From assembly GCA_017852795.1 (NCBI GenBank), contig JAFMKU010000009.1, positions 1-54,375 on the forward strand: DNA of 54,375 nucleotides, read 5' to 3'. Under the pieces are notes generated by a model. It was given only the letters and a program-made list of their open reading frames with translations. It did no database searches and was not told the origin of the DNA. Numbering within the stretch: position 1 is the first letter of the stretch; each line of letters begins with the position of its first letter. The stretch comes from Candidatus Neomicrothrix sp. (GTDB taxonomy: Bacteria > Actinomycetota > Acidimicrobiia > Acidimicrobiales > Aldehydirespiratoraceae). Positions 35,181-45,378 of this stretch are shown here, in pieces. Made by a program: the position numbers and the translations under genes.

Positions 35181-37330
35181 TTGCCAGCTGCTTTCTGACG
35201 GCGTCGGTGGCTTCGGAGCACCGACTCGGTGTATCCGTTGGGTTGCGATCGACCGTCGAGAACCAGAGCCAGCGCAGCCTGGAACGGGATCGAATCGGTG
35301 TAGCTCGTTGCCATCGCCTGGTAGGCGTCGTCGCCAGCGTTCTGGTCGTCAACTGCGATCGCCATTCGTTCCATCGTCGCCTGCACCTGCTGGTGATCGA
35401 CGATGCCGTGGTGCAGCCAGTTGGCGACATGCTGGCTGGAGATCCGCAGGGTGGCGAGGTCTTCCATCAGACCGATGTTGTCGATGTCGGGAACCGTTGA
35501 GCAACCCACCCCCTGACCGACCCAACGGACCACGTAGCCGAGGATTGACTGGCAGTTGTTGTCGAGTTCGGTTTGGACCTCGTCGGGAGAGAGTTCCCTA
35601 GTGAGCACCGGCAGCGCGGTTAGTTCGGAGCGGCTGCGGTGGGAACGTCCGGACAGTTCTTCTTGGCGGGCGGCGACGTTGTGCGAGAAGTAGTGGGTGG
35701 CGTGCAGGGTGGCTGCGGTGGGTGACGGCACCCAGGCGCAGGTCGCACCGGCCTGTGGGTGAGCGCCTTTGGTGGCCAGCATTTCGGCCATCTCCGAAGG
35801 TTTGGCCCACATGCCTTTGCCGATCTGAGCGCGGTTTTGAAGCCCTGAAGCCAGCCCGGTATCGACGTTGTTGTCTTCGTAGGCCAGAAGCCAGGTGGCG
35901 CTTTTCATTTCGCCTTTGGGAACGACCGGACCGGCTTCCATGTCGGTGTGAATCTCGTCGCCGGTTCGGTCGAGGAAACCGGTGTTGATAAACACCAGAC
36001 GGTCTCGGGCTTGCTCGATGGCGGCGGCCAAGTTGAGAGAGGTTCGCCGTTCCTCGTCCATGATCCCCATCTTGAGGGTGTGGCGGTCGAGGCCCAACGC
36101 ATCCTCGACTCGTTCGAACAACCGGCAAGCCCAAGCCACCTCGTCAACGCCGTGCATTTTGGGTTTGACGATGTAGATCGACCCGGTGCGGCTGTTGCGG
36201 TACGGTCCCGAACCGGCCAGGTCGTGTTTCCCGGCTACGGCGGTTACGAACGCATCAAGAATGGTTTCGGCGATCGGTTCGCCGTCCAAGGTGACGGCCT
36301 CGGTGGTGAGGTGATGGCCGACGTTGCGGACCAGCATCAACGCCCGCCCGGGCATCACGAGTTCGCCCCCGTCGGCTGCTGTGTAGCGCCGGTCAGGATG
36401 AAGGCGACGTTCAACGTCAACCCCGTCTTTGCGGAAGCTGCTGGTGAGATTTCCGGTCATTAAGCCAAGCCAGTTGCCGTACACGACCGCTTTGTCGCTG
36501 GCATCTACGGCGCTAACCGAATCTTCGCAATCCATAATCGACGAGATCGCCGACTCCACGTCAATGTCAGCCAACCCCGCGGGGTCATCGGCGCCAATGG
36601 GATGCTCCCGGTCGATGCGAAGGTCGGCGTGGAGGCCATGCTTGACCAGCAGCACGTTGTGAGGGGCATCGGTGGGTCCGGCGAACCCCACGAACTGTTG
36701 GCGATCGGCGAGGCGGGCCGTGGTCGAACCCAACGCCACGTTCAACTGGCCGTCAACCACCGAATACCCGGTGGCGTCGTGATGGGAGCCGTCGTCAAGC
36801 GGAAAGTGCGCATCGAGAAAGTCGCGAGCCCAAGCAATGACTCGGGCTCCCCGGACCGGGTTGTAGCCCCGGCCGGCTTCGGCCCCGTCGGTGTCAGCGA
36901 TGACGTCGGTGCCGTACAGGGCGTCGTAGAGGCTTCCCCAACGGGCGTTGGCGGCGTTGAGGGCGTAGCGGGCGTTGTCGAGTGGGACCACCAGCTGGGC
37001 GCCAGCGATCGAAGCGATCTCCGGGTCAACCCCGGTGGTGGCAAGCTGCACCGAAGACGGTGTTGGTTCCAGATACCCGATCGTTTCGAGAAACGTCACA
37101 TAGGCGCTCTGGTCAAACGATGCCCGGTGCTCGATCAGATAGGCGTCGATCTGAGCTTGGAGGTCGTCGCGTCGGTTGAGCAGTTCACGATTTCGAGGGC
37201 CGAGTTCTCGCACGGTGGCTTCGAGCGCTGCCCAGAACGAGTCCGGGTCCACCCCAGAACCGGGGAGTAGATGGGAACCCACAAAGGTGTGGATTGGCTC
37301 GGCAACATTGAGAGATCCGACGGTAACCAT
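35177..37330 (-). CDS. glcB: Malate synthase G
   Basis: NAANARWGSLYDALYGTDVI, SIMDCEDSVSAVDASDKAVVYGNWLGLMTGNL, IYIVKPKMHGVDEVA, GIMDEERRTSLNLAA; the ORF extends to 37351, alternative start. Confidence 0.95.
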   Translation of the reverse strand: MVTVGSLNVAEPIHTFVGSHLLPGSGVDPDSFWAALEATVRELGPRNRELLNRRDDLQAQIDAYLIEHRASFDQSAYVTFLETIGYLEPTPSSVQLATTGVDPEIASIAGAQLVVPLDNARYALNAANARWGSLYDALYGTDVIADTDGAEAGRGYNPVRGARVIAWARDFLDAHFPLDDGSHHDATGYSVVDGQLNVALGSTTARLADRQQFVGFAGPTDAPHNVLLVKHGLHADLRIDREHPIGADDPAGLADIDVESAISSIMDCEDSVSAVDASDKAVVYGNWLGLMTGNLTSSFRKDGVDVERRLHPDRRYTAADGGELVMPGRALMLVRNVGHHLTTEAVTLDGEPIAETILDAFVTAVAGKHDLAGSGPYRNSRTGSIYIVKPKMHGVDEVAWACRLFERVEDALGLDRHTLKMGIMDEERRTSLNLAAAIEQARDRLVFINTGFLDRTGDEIHTDMEAGPVVPKGEMKSATWLLAYEDNNVDTGLASGLQNRAQIGKGMWAKPSEMAEMLATKGAHPQAGATCAWVPSPTAATLHATHYFSHNVAARQEELSGRSHRSRSELTALPVLTRELSPDEVQTELDNNCQSILGYVVRWVGQGVGCSTVPDIDNIGLMEDLATLRISSQHVANWLHHGIVDHQQVQATMERMAIAVDDQNAGDDAYQAMATSYTDSIPFQAALALVLDGRSQPNGYTESVLRSHRRRQKAAGN

Positions 37331-37360
37331 GGCTTCGAGGGTAACGGCCACGGGACCGGG

Positions 37361-37918
37361 TCAGTCGGCGAACTCGTCGGCGGCGTCAAGGAGCGACTGG
37401 AAGAAATAGTCGCCGTAGGAACGGTCGCAGAGCAGGAGATAACTCCGCACCCCGACCTGATCGTCACGGACCAGATCACAGGTCACTCGGGCAACGGTCG
37501 CCCCCCACGCGGCCCGATTGGGGGTGAACGCATCGTCGAAGTTGCTGCTGCACACCTTGGCCAGCACGTCGGCACTGCGAGGACCGCTGACCCGCAGCAT
37601 CATTCGTCCATGGGTGAGGTCAACGGTGGAGACAAAACCGTCACGGTCGAGATTGTGGATCGTCTCGTCTACCTGAGCAGCCGAACCCAACAGCAACCAT
37701 TCGTGCTGGCGGTGATGCACGACCAGCACACCGTTTCGCTGCGCTGCGGTACCCAAGGCCACTGCGAACCCTTTGGCGGTTTCGGTCCCTTCCCCGGCTT
37801 TGACCGAGCATTTGCTCCAGTCGGACACATCGCTGATGGTCACCGCAGCAGCACTGGTTGATTCAGCACTGGTTGTTTCAGCACTGGTTACCGAACTTCG
37901 GAACACGGGATCAGCCAC
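37361..37918 (-). CDS. soxG: Sarcosine oxidase gamma subunit
   Basis: Follows soxA with 8-bp overlap; DLTHGRMMLRVSGPRSADVLAKVCSSNFDDAFTPNRAAWGATVARV. Confidence 0.85.
   Translation of the reverse strand: MADPVFRSSVTSAETTSAESTSAAAVTISDVSDWSKCSVKAGEGTETAKGFAVALGTAAQRNGVLVVHHRQHEWLLLGSAAQVDETIHNLDRDGFVSTVDLTHGRMMLRVSGPRSADVLAKVCSSNFDDAFTPNRAAWGATVARVTCDLVRDDQVGVRSYLLLCDRSYGDYFFQSLLDAADEFAD
37849..37893. repeat. Three 15-bp tandem units (CAGCACTGGTTGATT / CAGCACTGGTTGTTT / CAGCACTGGTTACCG) in the 5' end of soxG
   Basis: Direct reading; encodes a low-complexity TSAETTSAESTSA N-terminus. Confidence 0.85.
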
Positions 37919-40760
37919 GAAGCCGGCTCCCTTCAGGATCGAAATGGGCGTGATGTTCCATTACCTGGGCAGTGGTTCGGGTGCCGTTGGCGAGAACGAT
38001 GGTGAGCGTCGTGCCTGGTGTGGCGACATCGGGATGTACCTGCGCAAGGCAGACGGAACGGTTGAGGGTGGGGGAGAAACGCGACGAAGTGATCCGGCCC
38101 AGAATCTGGTTCGTGCCAGCCGCCACGATCTGGGCTGCTTCCTCGGGCACCACGGTCGGATCGGTTGGCTGAACAGCGACGATCCGCGGACCGTCCCCGC
38201 GCGACAACGCCCAGACGACCTCGGGTTTGCCCACCCAGTCGTCCTTTTCGACTTTGAGCAGTGTCTCAAGACCGGTCACTGGTGCTTTGGATAGACCGTC
38301 GGTGTCTTGGCCAACAATGAAATGGCCTTTCTCTAGACGCATGATCCGCTGGGCTTCTAACCCGAACGGGGCTACCCCCAAGTCTTGACCGTGAACGAGC
38401 AACTGCTCCCACACGAACAATCCGAAACCGCTCGGCACGTGAACCTCATAGGACAGTTCGCCGGTGAAACCGATCCTCCAGACGATGCAGTTCGCAACCC
38501 CAGCGACCGTGCCGGTGCGGACCTGCATGTATTGGAAGGCATCGGGGCCGAGGTCGATGTCGTTGGTGAGCCGTTCCAGAAGCTGCCGGCTGTCCGGTCC
38601 GGCCACGTTGATCGAGGTCAACCCGGTAGTGACCGGGGTGATGTGAACCTGCCAGTCAGGGTGTTCGGTCTGAAGCCAGTTCTCAGCCCAGTTCCAGACC
38701 GTGGCCGCCCCCGACGAAGTAGTAGTCATCAGGTAATGCTCCGGTCCGAGCCGCCCGGTGACCCCGTCGTCGAGCACGACACCGTCTTCGGCGCACATCA
38801 GTCCGTACCGGACCGCGCCTTGCGGGAGTGCGTTCCAGGAATTGGTGTAGAGCAGGTTGAGCAGTTTGGGCACATCTGGGCCCTGAAGGTCCAGCTTCCC
38901 CAGCGGGGTGATGTCGATGATGCCGACCCGGTTTCGGGTGTTGCGCACTTCGGATTCGGGGTCGCCGTAATGGTTCGGACGAATCCACTGCCCGGCCAGA
39001 ATCGGCTGCGCGCCGTGAGCCTCATGCCAGGGTTGGATAGAGCTCATGCGTACCGGTTCGTGGATCCGACCCGCCAACGCGCCAAGGCTGATCGGCGCGT
39101 ACGGTGGCCGCCAGACGGTCGTGCCAACCTGCTCGATGGTTTCGCCTCGGGCTTCGGCGAGCACCGCCACCGTGTTGACCGTCTCGAGCTTGCCCTGTGA
39201 CGGACCCATGGTGGTGGTGGTGAACCGTTTGACCAGCTCGACCGAATCAAACCCTTCGTCGGCGGCTTGGACAAGATCCTTGGACGAGACATCCTCGGAG
39301 TAGTCGACGATTCCGTGCGTGGTTGACCGGAACAGTGCCGGATGCGAACCGTGCGGGAGTGGGGGGCGTTCGTCGGCGGGCCACGCCGGTTCCGGGGTCG
39401 TGACCGGTTCGGCACGGCGGGTCAGGTGTTGTAGCCGGTGACGAACAACCCCAGCCCGGGCCGCGGCGAGCAAACCAGTTGCTTCACCGTGCGCCACCAG
39501 TTGTTCAGTGGTGCCATCACCAGCCAGACCTCCGGTGGCCAGCACGTTGTCGGGTGGGCACCAGGGAAAGAACCGGGCCGCTTCCGGGTCGTACACCGGA
39601 CGATCGCCGGACATGTTCAGCAGCGACGTGGGGGTGGTCCAACCTACGGCGGTGATCAGCAGGTCACTGTCGATACGGCGGCCATCGGCCAACGTCACCC
39701 GGCGGACCCGGTTTCGCCCGTGGGCGGCGACCACGTTGCCACCGAGTCGACCATCAACCACCGCGGCGATCGTTACTCCGGCTGCCTCCAACGCAACCAC
39801 CGCGGCGTCGCCGGACGGGTTTGCGGTGAACACCACGGCCCGGTTCCCGGGTTTCACGCCGTACATCGTGATGAGGCGTCGTACCGCACCGGAGGTCATC
39901 ACGCCCGGGAGGTCGTTACCGGCAAAGACGTAGGGGCGTTCGATCGTTCCCGCCGCCACGATCAGTACCCCGGCCCGAGCTTTGATCAACCGTTCGTCAA
40001 TCCCGGGAAGGCCGCGTTGGGAGATCGCCAACCAGTTGTCCTCGTAGCGTCCTGTCACGGTGGCGTCGGTCAGCACTTCCACCCCGGCCGCTCGCACCGC
40101 GTGGGCTAAGCGTGCGGCTTCGGCCCGATCGGTGTCATCGCCCCAACACAGATGGCCTCCGAGTTGGTGCTCGTGTTCGACCAGCATCACCGACGCTCCG
40201 GCTTGGGCCGCGGCCAGCGCCGCGGCCATCCCGGCCGGTCCACCGCCAGCCACGACCACATCGGGGTGGGCGTAGCGTTTGTCGTTGCGGGGTGGCGGAG
40301 CATCGAGATCCACCACTCCGCCGGGAGCGAACGTGCCGAGCACACGGGCGTAAAGCGGCCAAAGCGCGGCCGGTTTCATAAACGTCTTGTAGTAGAAGCC
40401 GGCGGTCAGGAAGCGCCCCACCAGCCGGTTGGCCGATTTGAGATCGAACCGTAACGACGGCCAGACGTTCTGGGCCGAAACGTTCATTCCGTCGCGTAGT
40501 AGGCGATGGCTAGCGCGCACGTTTGGTTCATCGCCGACCTGCACGGTGGTGTTGGGATCCCAGTAGTCGGCAGTGAGCGGGCCGCGGGGCCGGTGGTATT
40601 TCATGGAGCGGCCAGTGATCGTGATGCCGTTGGCCAACAACGCCGAAACGATGGTGTCGCCTTCGTACCCGCGGAGCCGTCGACCGTTCCAGGTAAACGT
40701 CAGCGGTACGTCCCGATTGATGAGCTGGCCGGGAGCGTCAGGTATCCGGTGGTTGCTCAC
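37911..40760 (-). CDS. soxA: Sarcosine oxidase alpha subunit
   Basis: LTFTWNGRRLRGYEGDTIVSALLANGI, VVAGGGPAGMAAALAAAQAG, C-terminal aminomethyltransferase-like domain; GTGA overlap with soxD. Confidence 0.93.
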   Translation of the reverse strand: MSNHRIPDAPGQLINRDVPLTFTWNGRRLRGYEGDTIVSALLANGITITGRSMKYHRPRGPLTADYWDPNTTVQVGDEPNVRASHRLLRDGMNVSAQNVWPSLRFDLKSANRLVGRFLTAGFYYKTFMKPAALWPLYARVLGTFAPGGVVDLDAPPPRNDKRYAHPDVVVAGGGPAGMAAALAAAQAGASVMLVEHEHQLGGHLCWGDDTDRAEAARLAHAVRAAGVEVLTDATVTGRYEDNWLAISQRGLPGIDERLIKARAGVLIVAAGTIERPYVFAGNDLPGVMTSGAVRRLITMYGVKPGNRAVVFTANPSGDAAVVALEAAGVTIAAVVDGRLGGNVVAAHGRNRVRRVTLADGRRIDSDLLITAVGWTTPTSLLNMSGDRPVYDPEAARFFPWCPPDNVLATGGLAGDGTTEQLVAHGEATGLLAAARAGVVRHRLQHLTRRAEPVTTPEPAWPADERPPLPHGSHPALFRSTTHGIVDYSEDVSSKDLVQAADEGFDSVELVKRFTTTTMGPSQGKLETVNTVAVLAEARGETIEQVGTTVWRPPYAPISLGALAGRIHEPVRMSSIQPWHEAHGAQPILAGQWIRPNHYGDPESEVRNTRNRVGIIDITPLGKLDLQGPDVPKLLNLLYTNSWNALPQGAVRYGLMCAEDGVVLDDGVTGRLGPEHYLMTTTSSGAATVWNWAENWLQTEHPDWQVHITPVTTGLTSINVAGPDSRQLLERLTNDIDLGPDAFQYMQVRTGTVAGVANCIVWRIGFTGELSYEVHVPSGFGLFVWEQLLVHGQDLGVAPFGLEAQRIMRLEKGHFIVGQDTDGLSKAPVTGLETLLKVEKDDWVGKPEVVWALSRGDGPRIVAVQPTDPTVVPEEAAQIVAAGTNQILGRITSSRFSPTLNRSVCLAQVHPDVATPGTTLTIVLANGTRTTAQVMEHHAHFDPEGSRLRG

Positions 40761-41050
40761 GGTTCGGTTCCATCGGAGATAGGGCGGCCCGCCACTTTGT
40801 TGCCGGGCAGCAACGGTTCGCGGAGTTCACCGGTGGTGGTGTTGCGCTCCAGCGTGAAAAAGGTTCGGCATCCGGAAGAACAGAACCACCCTTCGCGTAA
40901 CCAACCCGCCGGGTTGTCCCGCAGGTACAGGTAGCTGCGCCACTCCTCGGGGGTGGCTTGGTTTGGATCGGGACGCGAATGGGTTTCGCCTCGGTAGGTG
41001 AGCTCAGCGGCGTTCTTCGGGCCGCACACCGGGCAGGGGACGAGCAGCAT
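40757..41050 (-). CDS. soxD: Sarcosine oxidase delta subunit
   Basis: VPCPVCGPKNAAELTYRGETHSRP ... EGWFCSSGCRTFFTLERNT. Confidence 0.93.
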   Translation of the reverse strand: MLLVPCPVCGPKNAAELTYRGETHSRPDPNQATPEEWRSYLYLRDNPAGWLREGWFCSSGCRTFFTLERNTTTGELREPLLPGNKVAGRPISDGTEP

Positions 41051-42363
41051 CAGTGACCCACCGCGGCCGCGCCCTTTTCGCCGACCAGGTCACCTCGGCT
41101 GAACCGTTCCAACCCGAACGGTGCGATCAGTTCAGGAACCCGACCGTTGGCTACGCAGGCAGCCATCTGTTCACCGGAGACCGGACCGGCTTTGAAACCG
41201 TACGTCCCCCAGCCGACATCGACATGGAACCCTTCGACCGGGGTGGGCCCCATCACCGGCGAATAGTCCGGAGTCATGTCGCAGAGGCCCGCCCACTGGC
41301 GCAGCAACCGCATTCGGCCAATGCCTGGCATCAATTCCAGAACGTGGCTGGCTAGCTCCTCGGTGAACTCCAAGGTGCCACCCATCTGATAGGTGGCCAT
41401 CGGGTCTACCGATGCGCCGAACACCAGCTCTCCTCGGTCGGTTTGACTGACGTAGACGTGCAACGAACCCGAGACGACGACGGTGGGGAGAAAGACCTTC
41501 ACCGGCTCGGTAACCGCAGCCTGCAACGGGTGAGTGGTGATCGGCAACCGCACACCCGCCATGCTGGCGATCGTGCTGGCCCAGCCGGCGGTGCAGTTCA
41601 CCACCAGCGGTGCCGAGATGTCTCCCCGGCTGGTCCGAACGCCCACCACACGTCCCCCCGGGCCTTTGCCTTCGGGTCCGTCACCGCCGGTGCACAACAC
41701 GTCAAGCACTTCGGTTTTCTGGTGGAGATCTACCCCGTAGGCGTCGGCAGCTCGGGCGTATCCCCATACCACCGCGTCGTGGCGGATCGTTCCACCAGGC
41801 GGGTGGTACAGCGCGCCAAGGATCGGGTAACGAACGTTTTCGCTGACATCGAGCGATGGGGTGAGCCGCTTCACTTCGGCCGGGTCGATCACCGAAGAGT
41901 TGATTCCCTGCAACTTGTTGACTTCGGCGCGCCAATGCATGGTCCGCAGCGCACTGTCGGTGTGGGCGAGGGTCAGGTGACCTCGTTCGCTAAACATCAC
42001 GTTCAGGTTCAGGTCTCGGGCCATCGAGTTGTACAGCGTGAGCGAACGGTCGTAGAAGGCAACGCCTTCAGGGGTGAGATAGTTCGAGCGAACGATGGCG
42101 GTGTTGCGGCCCGAACCTCCCGACCCGAGGTAGCCCTTTTCCAGCACGGCCACGTTGGTGATCCCATGGTTGGCGGCCAGATAGTAGGCAGTGGCTAGTC
42201 CGTGCACGCCACCACCGATGATGACGACGTCGTAGTGGGAACCAAACTCGGGTTCCCGCCAGACCCGCGGCCAAGACTCTTTGCTGAACCCCCGGCGGAT
42301 CAGCCCACCAAGGGAATACTTCGCCGCCCGACGTTGCTTGATCACCGGTGAAGTCTGCCTCAT
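41050..42363 (-). CDS. soxB: Sarcosine oxidase beta subunit
   Basis: KYSLGGLIRRGFSKESWPRVWREPEFGSHYDVVIIGGGVHGLATAYYLAANHGITNVAVLEKGYLGSGGSGRNTAIVRSNY; ORF extends to 42450 but the conserved start is near 42363. Confidence 0.93.
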   Translation of the reverse strand: MRQTSPVIKQRRAAKYSLGGLIRRGFSKESWPRVWREPEFGSHYDVVIIGGGVHGLATAYYLAANHGITNVAVLEKGYLGSGGSGRNTAIVRSNYLTPEGVAFYDRSLTLYNSMARDLNLNVMFSERGHLTLAHTDSALRTMHWRAEVNKLQGINSSVIDPAEVKRLTPSLDVSENVRYPILGALYHPPGGTIRHDAVVWGYARAADAYGVDLHQKTEVLDVLCTGGDGPEGKGPGGRVVGVRTSRGDISAPLVVNCTAGWASTIASMAGVRLPITTHPLQAAVTEPVKVFLPTVVVSGSLHVYVSQTDRGELVFGASVDPMATYQMGGTLEFTEELASHVLELMPGIGRMRLLRQWAGLCDMTPDYSPVMGPTPVEGFHVDVGWGTYGFKAGPVSGEQMAACVANGRVPELIAPFGLERFSRGDLVGEKGAAAVGH

Positions 42364-42443
42364 CGCCGGGACGGTGAAAAGTCGCCGGATGCCGGGTCGT
42401 TGCGAAAGCCGCAGCGTCTGAGCGAGGGGGCTACGGTCGGGGT

Positions 42444-43235
42444 ATGACAAGAGATGCAGAAGTGCTCGCCGGTCGCGTGGCGTTCATCACCGGGGCTGGA
42501 GACGGGATCGGAGCCGGGATCGCCCGGGTGTTCGCCGCTCACGGAGCCCGCGTGGTGGTGGCCGAGATCAACGCCGAAACGGGCCAACAGGTAGCGGATT
42601 CGCTCAATGGTCGCGGCGTGTTCATCCCGACCGATGTCGCTGATCGCAACAGCGTCGTTGCGGGGGTGACGTCAACCATCGACACCTTCGGGCGGTTGGA
42701 CATTCTGGTCAACAACGCTTGGGGTGGCGGAGGAATCGGACGGGTGGAACGCAAAACGCCGGAAGCGGTTCAGGCCGGTCTCAACGTGGGCTTTCTGGGT
42801 CCGTTGTGGGCCATGAACGCAGCCCATCCGGTGATGAAAGCCAACGGTTGGGGTCGGGTCATCAACCTGTGTTCACTCAACGGGGTCAACGCCCACATGG
42901 GCACGTTGGAATACAACTCAGCGAAGGAAGCATTGCGGGCGGCGAGCCGGACCGCGGCCCGGGAGTGGGCGGGTTCGGGTATCACGGTGAACGTGATCTG
43001 CCCGGCCGCCAAATCGGCAGCGTTTCGTCGGGTCATGGCCCAGAACCCTGAACTCGAAGCGGCGGCCGATGCGTCCAACCCGATGGGCCGCATGGGTGAC
43101 CCCGACGAGGACATCGCTCCCGTTGCGTTGTTTCTGGCCAGCGATGCCAGCCGCTACCTGACCGGAAACACGTTGTTTGTTGACGGTGGTTCCCACATCA
43201 ACGGCTCCGCTTGGGCACCAGACCTCGGCGAGTAA
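42444..43235 (+). CDS. SDR family oxidoreductase
   Basis: GRVAFITGAGDGIGAGIAR, NNAWGGGG, YNSAKEALRAA, DGGSHINGSAW. Confidence 0.9.
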   Translation: MTRDAEVLAGRVAFITGAGDGIGAGIARVFAAHGARVVVAEINAETGQQVADSLNGRGVFIPTDVADRNSVVAGVTSTIDTFGRLDILVNNAWGGGGIGRVERKTPEAVQAGLNVGFLGPLWAMNAAHPVMKANGWGRVINLCSLNGVNAHMGTLEYNSAKEALRAASRTAAREWAGSGITVNVICPAAKSAAFRRVMAQNPELEAAADASNPMGRMGDPDEDIAPVALFLASDASRYLTGNTLFVDGGSHINGSAWAPDLGE

Positions 43236-43317
43236 CGTCCAACTTCGAATTGCTGGCCGATCTTCGGCGTGTGCCACGCTGGCGGGGAAGCTGTTCGCGA
43301 AAGAAAGGAATGCGGTG

Positions 43318-44169
43318 ATGTCCGGCCTAGAAACCAGTCCGTTTGCGGGTCGCTTAGGGGCGGTCGTGCACGGCCTCGATGTAGCGCAAATCGACGATCA
43401 GGTGGCGACGGCGTTGCGGTCAGCGCTCAGCGACCATCTGGTGCTGGTGCTTCCGGGGTTGGCTCCATCGAGAGAGGAACTGCGGTCGATCGGCGCGTTG
43501 TTTGGTGAACTCGACACCCATCCGTACCTCAGCGCCGATGATCCGTCGGTCCCCGAAGTCATTCGTCTGGACAGCAGCGCCACCGTCAAAGCCGACGTCT
43601 GGCACACCGACGCCACGTTTTACGAAACTCCACCGTCGGTCGCACTGCTTCACATGGTGGAATGCCCCGACGCCGGAGGTGACACCAGTTGGATCAACTG
43701 CCACGACGGGTACGCGTCACTTTCGCCGGCGTTGCAGGACTTTCTGCTCACCTTGACCTGCGTGCATGACGACGCCGGCCAAGGTGGGAGGTCAGCGGAG
43801 CATCCGGTGGTGCGAGCCCATCCCGAAACGGGGCGCCCCGCGCTGTTTGTGCATCGGCAATTTTCGCGACGCATCCCACAACTCTCCCGTCCCGAATCAC
43901 AGATGCTGCTGAGTTTCTTGTTCCGCTGGCAGGAACAGCTTCAGTTCTCCTGCCGCTGGCGCTGGTCATCAGGTGATGTGGTGTTGTGGGACGAACGGGT
44001 GACCCTTCACGCCATGGTCAACGACACCGAAGGTCGCCGGGTTCTGCATCGGGCCACCGTGCTCGGGGACACCCCTGAGGCCTTTGCTCCGGATCGGATC
44101 GGCGAACGCTTCGACCTCCCGAAAACCGCGTCAAGCGGATACTTCGGGATTGGTTCCTACGAGTTCTGA
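43318..44169 (+). CDS. TauD/TfdA family 2OG-Fe(II) dioxygenase
   Basis: GAVVHGLDVAQ, WHTDATFYETPPSVALLH, GGDTSWINC, VTLHAMVNDTEGRRVLHRATVLGD. Confidence 0.92.
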   Translation: MSGLETSPFAGRLGAVVHGLDVAQIDDQVATALRSALSDHLVLVLPGLAPSREELRSIGALFGELDTHPYLSADDPSVPEVIRLDSSATVKADVWHTDATFYETPPSVALLHMVECPDAGGDTSWINCHDGYASLSPALQDFLLTLTCVHDDAGQGGRSAEHPVVRAHPETGRPALFVHRQFSRRIPQLSRPESQMLLSFLFRWQEQLQFSCRWRWSSGDVVLWDERVTLHAMVNDTEGRRVLHRATVLGDTPEAFAPDRIGERFDLPKTASSGYFGIGSYEF

Positions 44170-44193
44170 TACTGGCGCGTTGGTTGCCGGAAC

Positions 44194-45309
44194 TCACCCG
44201 GCCGGGATCAACCCGTCGGCCCGGTAGCGCTCCACCGCGACGGCCGGTCGACCAGCAATGATCCCGTCGGCCCCGGCTGCGATGACCTCGGCGTAAAAGT
44301 CGGCGTTTTCTTGCGCATCGGCATCGTTGGGCCAGATCCACATGGCCAGACCGGCCTCCTTGACCCGAGCGACGACCTCAGCGGAGAGCACGTCGATTAC
44401 TTCGAAGGTGGGGGGAACCTGCGCGACCCGATCGTTGGGATGTACGCCAGCCACGCCGAGGTACCAGGCCACCAGTTCGTCCTCGGCGGGGCTCGTGGCC
44501 ACGTCGGGTGCTAGTTCACGGAAGGCATTCAACACGGTGCCGTTGAACGAGACGACGATCACCGAGTCGGTGCGACCCAGCGCGGCGATCTCCTCGGCCA
44601 GTACCCGGGCGCCTTCGATGGCGAAATCCAGGTCGATTTCGCCATCGTCGCCTCGGGGAACTTTGATCTCAACGTCGAGCACGTGGTTGGGGAACGCCTC
44701 GGCAACTGCCCGGAACGTTTCCACCTTGAAATCGTCGGCCTGATAGCCCGCTGGCGGTGCAATCTTCCCGGTCCGAACCCCGCGCCAGACGTAGCTCGAT
44801 TCGTCTCGTTCACGGTTCTGCCAGTCGTCGTTCCACCAGTAGCCGTTGTCGAGCGCCTGCAGCTCAGCGAGGGTCAGATCCCGTACCCGGCCCGACGTTT
44901 CCGTGGTGGCATCGACAGTGTCGTCGTGTTGCACAACCAGCACCTTGTCACCGGTTAACTGCACGTCCATTTCCAAAACGTCGACCCCGGCCAGTGCCGC
45001 TTCGGTAAAGGCAAACATCGACGAATGCGGGTAGGCCTGGTCGCCGCCTGCATGCCCAGTGACGATGGGGCGGCCAAGGGCCAGAAGGTCTTCGAGTGTC
45101 GATGCCTCCGGTGTTTCAACCCCGTCCCGGGCGACCAGTTCGGCGACCGTGGTGGAAGGTGGCTCAGTCACTGGCGGTTCGGTCGTTTCGACCGTGGCTT
45201 CCGTCCCGAGGTCGTCACCGGCATCGGGTGTTGCCTCGGAGGTGGTCGTGTCACCACCGCAGGACGAAACAATCAGGGCAAGAGCGAGGATCATTAGGAG
45301 TCGGCGCAT
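44194..45309 (-). CDS. Glycerophosphodiester phosphodiesterase-family lipoprotein
   Basis: Lipobox MRRLLMILALALIVSSCGG; VTGHAGGDQAYPHSSMFAFTEAALAGVDVLEMDVQLTGDKVLVVQHDDTVD. Confidence 0.9.
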   Translation of the reverse strand: MRRLLMILALALIVSSCGGDTTTSEATPDAGDDLGTEATVETTEPPVTEPPSTTVAELVARDGVETPEASTLEDLLALGRPIVTGHAGGDQAYPHSSMFAFTEAALAGVDVLEMDVQLTGDKVLVVQHDDTVDATTETSGRVRDLTLAELQALDNGYWWNDDWQNRERDESSYVWRGVRTGKIAPPAGYQADDFKVETFRAVAEAFPNHVLDVEIKVPRGDDGEIDLDFAIEGARVLAEEIAALGRTDSVIVVSFNGTVLNAFRELAPDVATSPAEDELVAWYLGVAGVHPNDRVAQVPPTFEVIDVLSAEVVARVKEAGLAMWIWPNDADAQENADFYAEVIAAGADGIIAGRPAVAVERYRADGLIPAG

Positions 45310-45378
45310 GGGAACCAACGTAGACACTCACCGGGTGGCCGACGATGATGCCTAGGCTGCTTTGCGAAGGGAGCGGTG

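Noticed and set aside
37849-37893. Possible CRISPR-like repeat
   Set aside because: Units are contiguous 15-mers without spacers and lie in a coding frame
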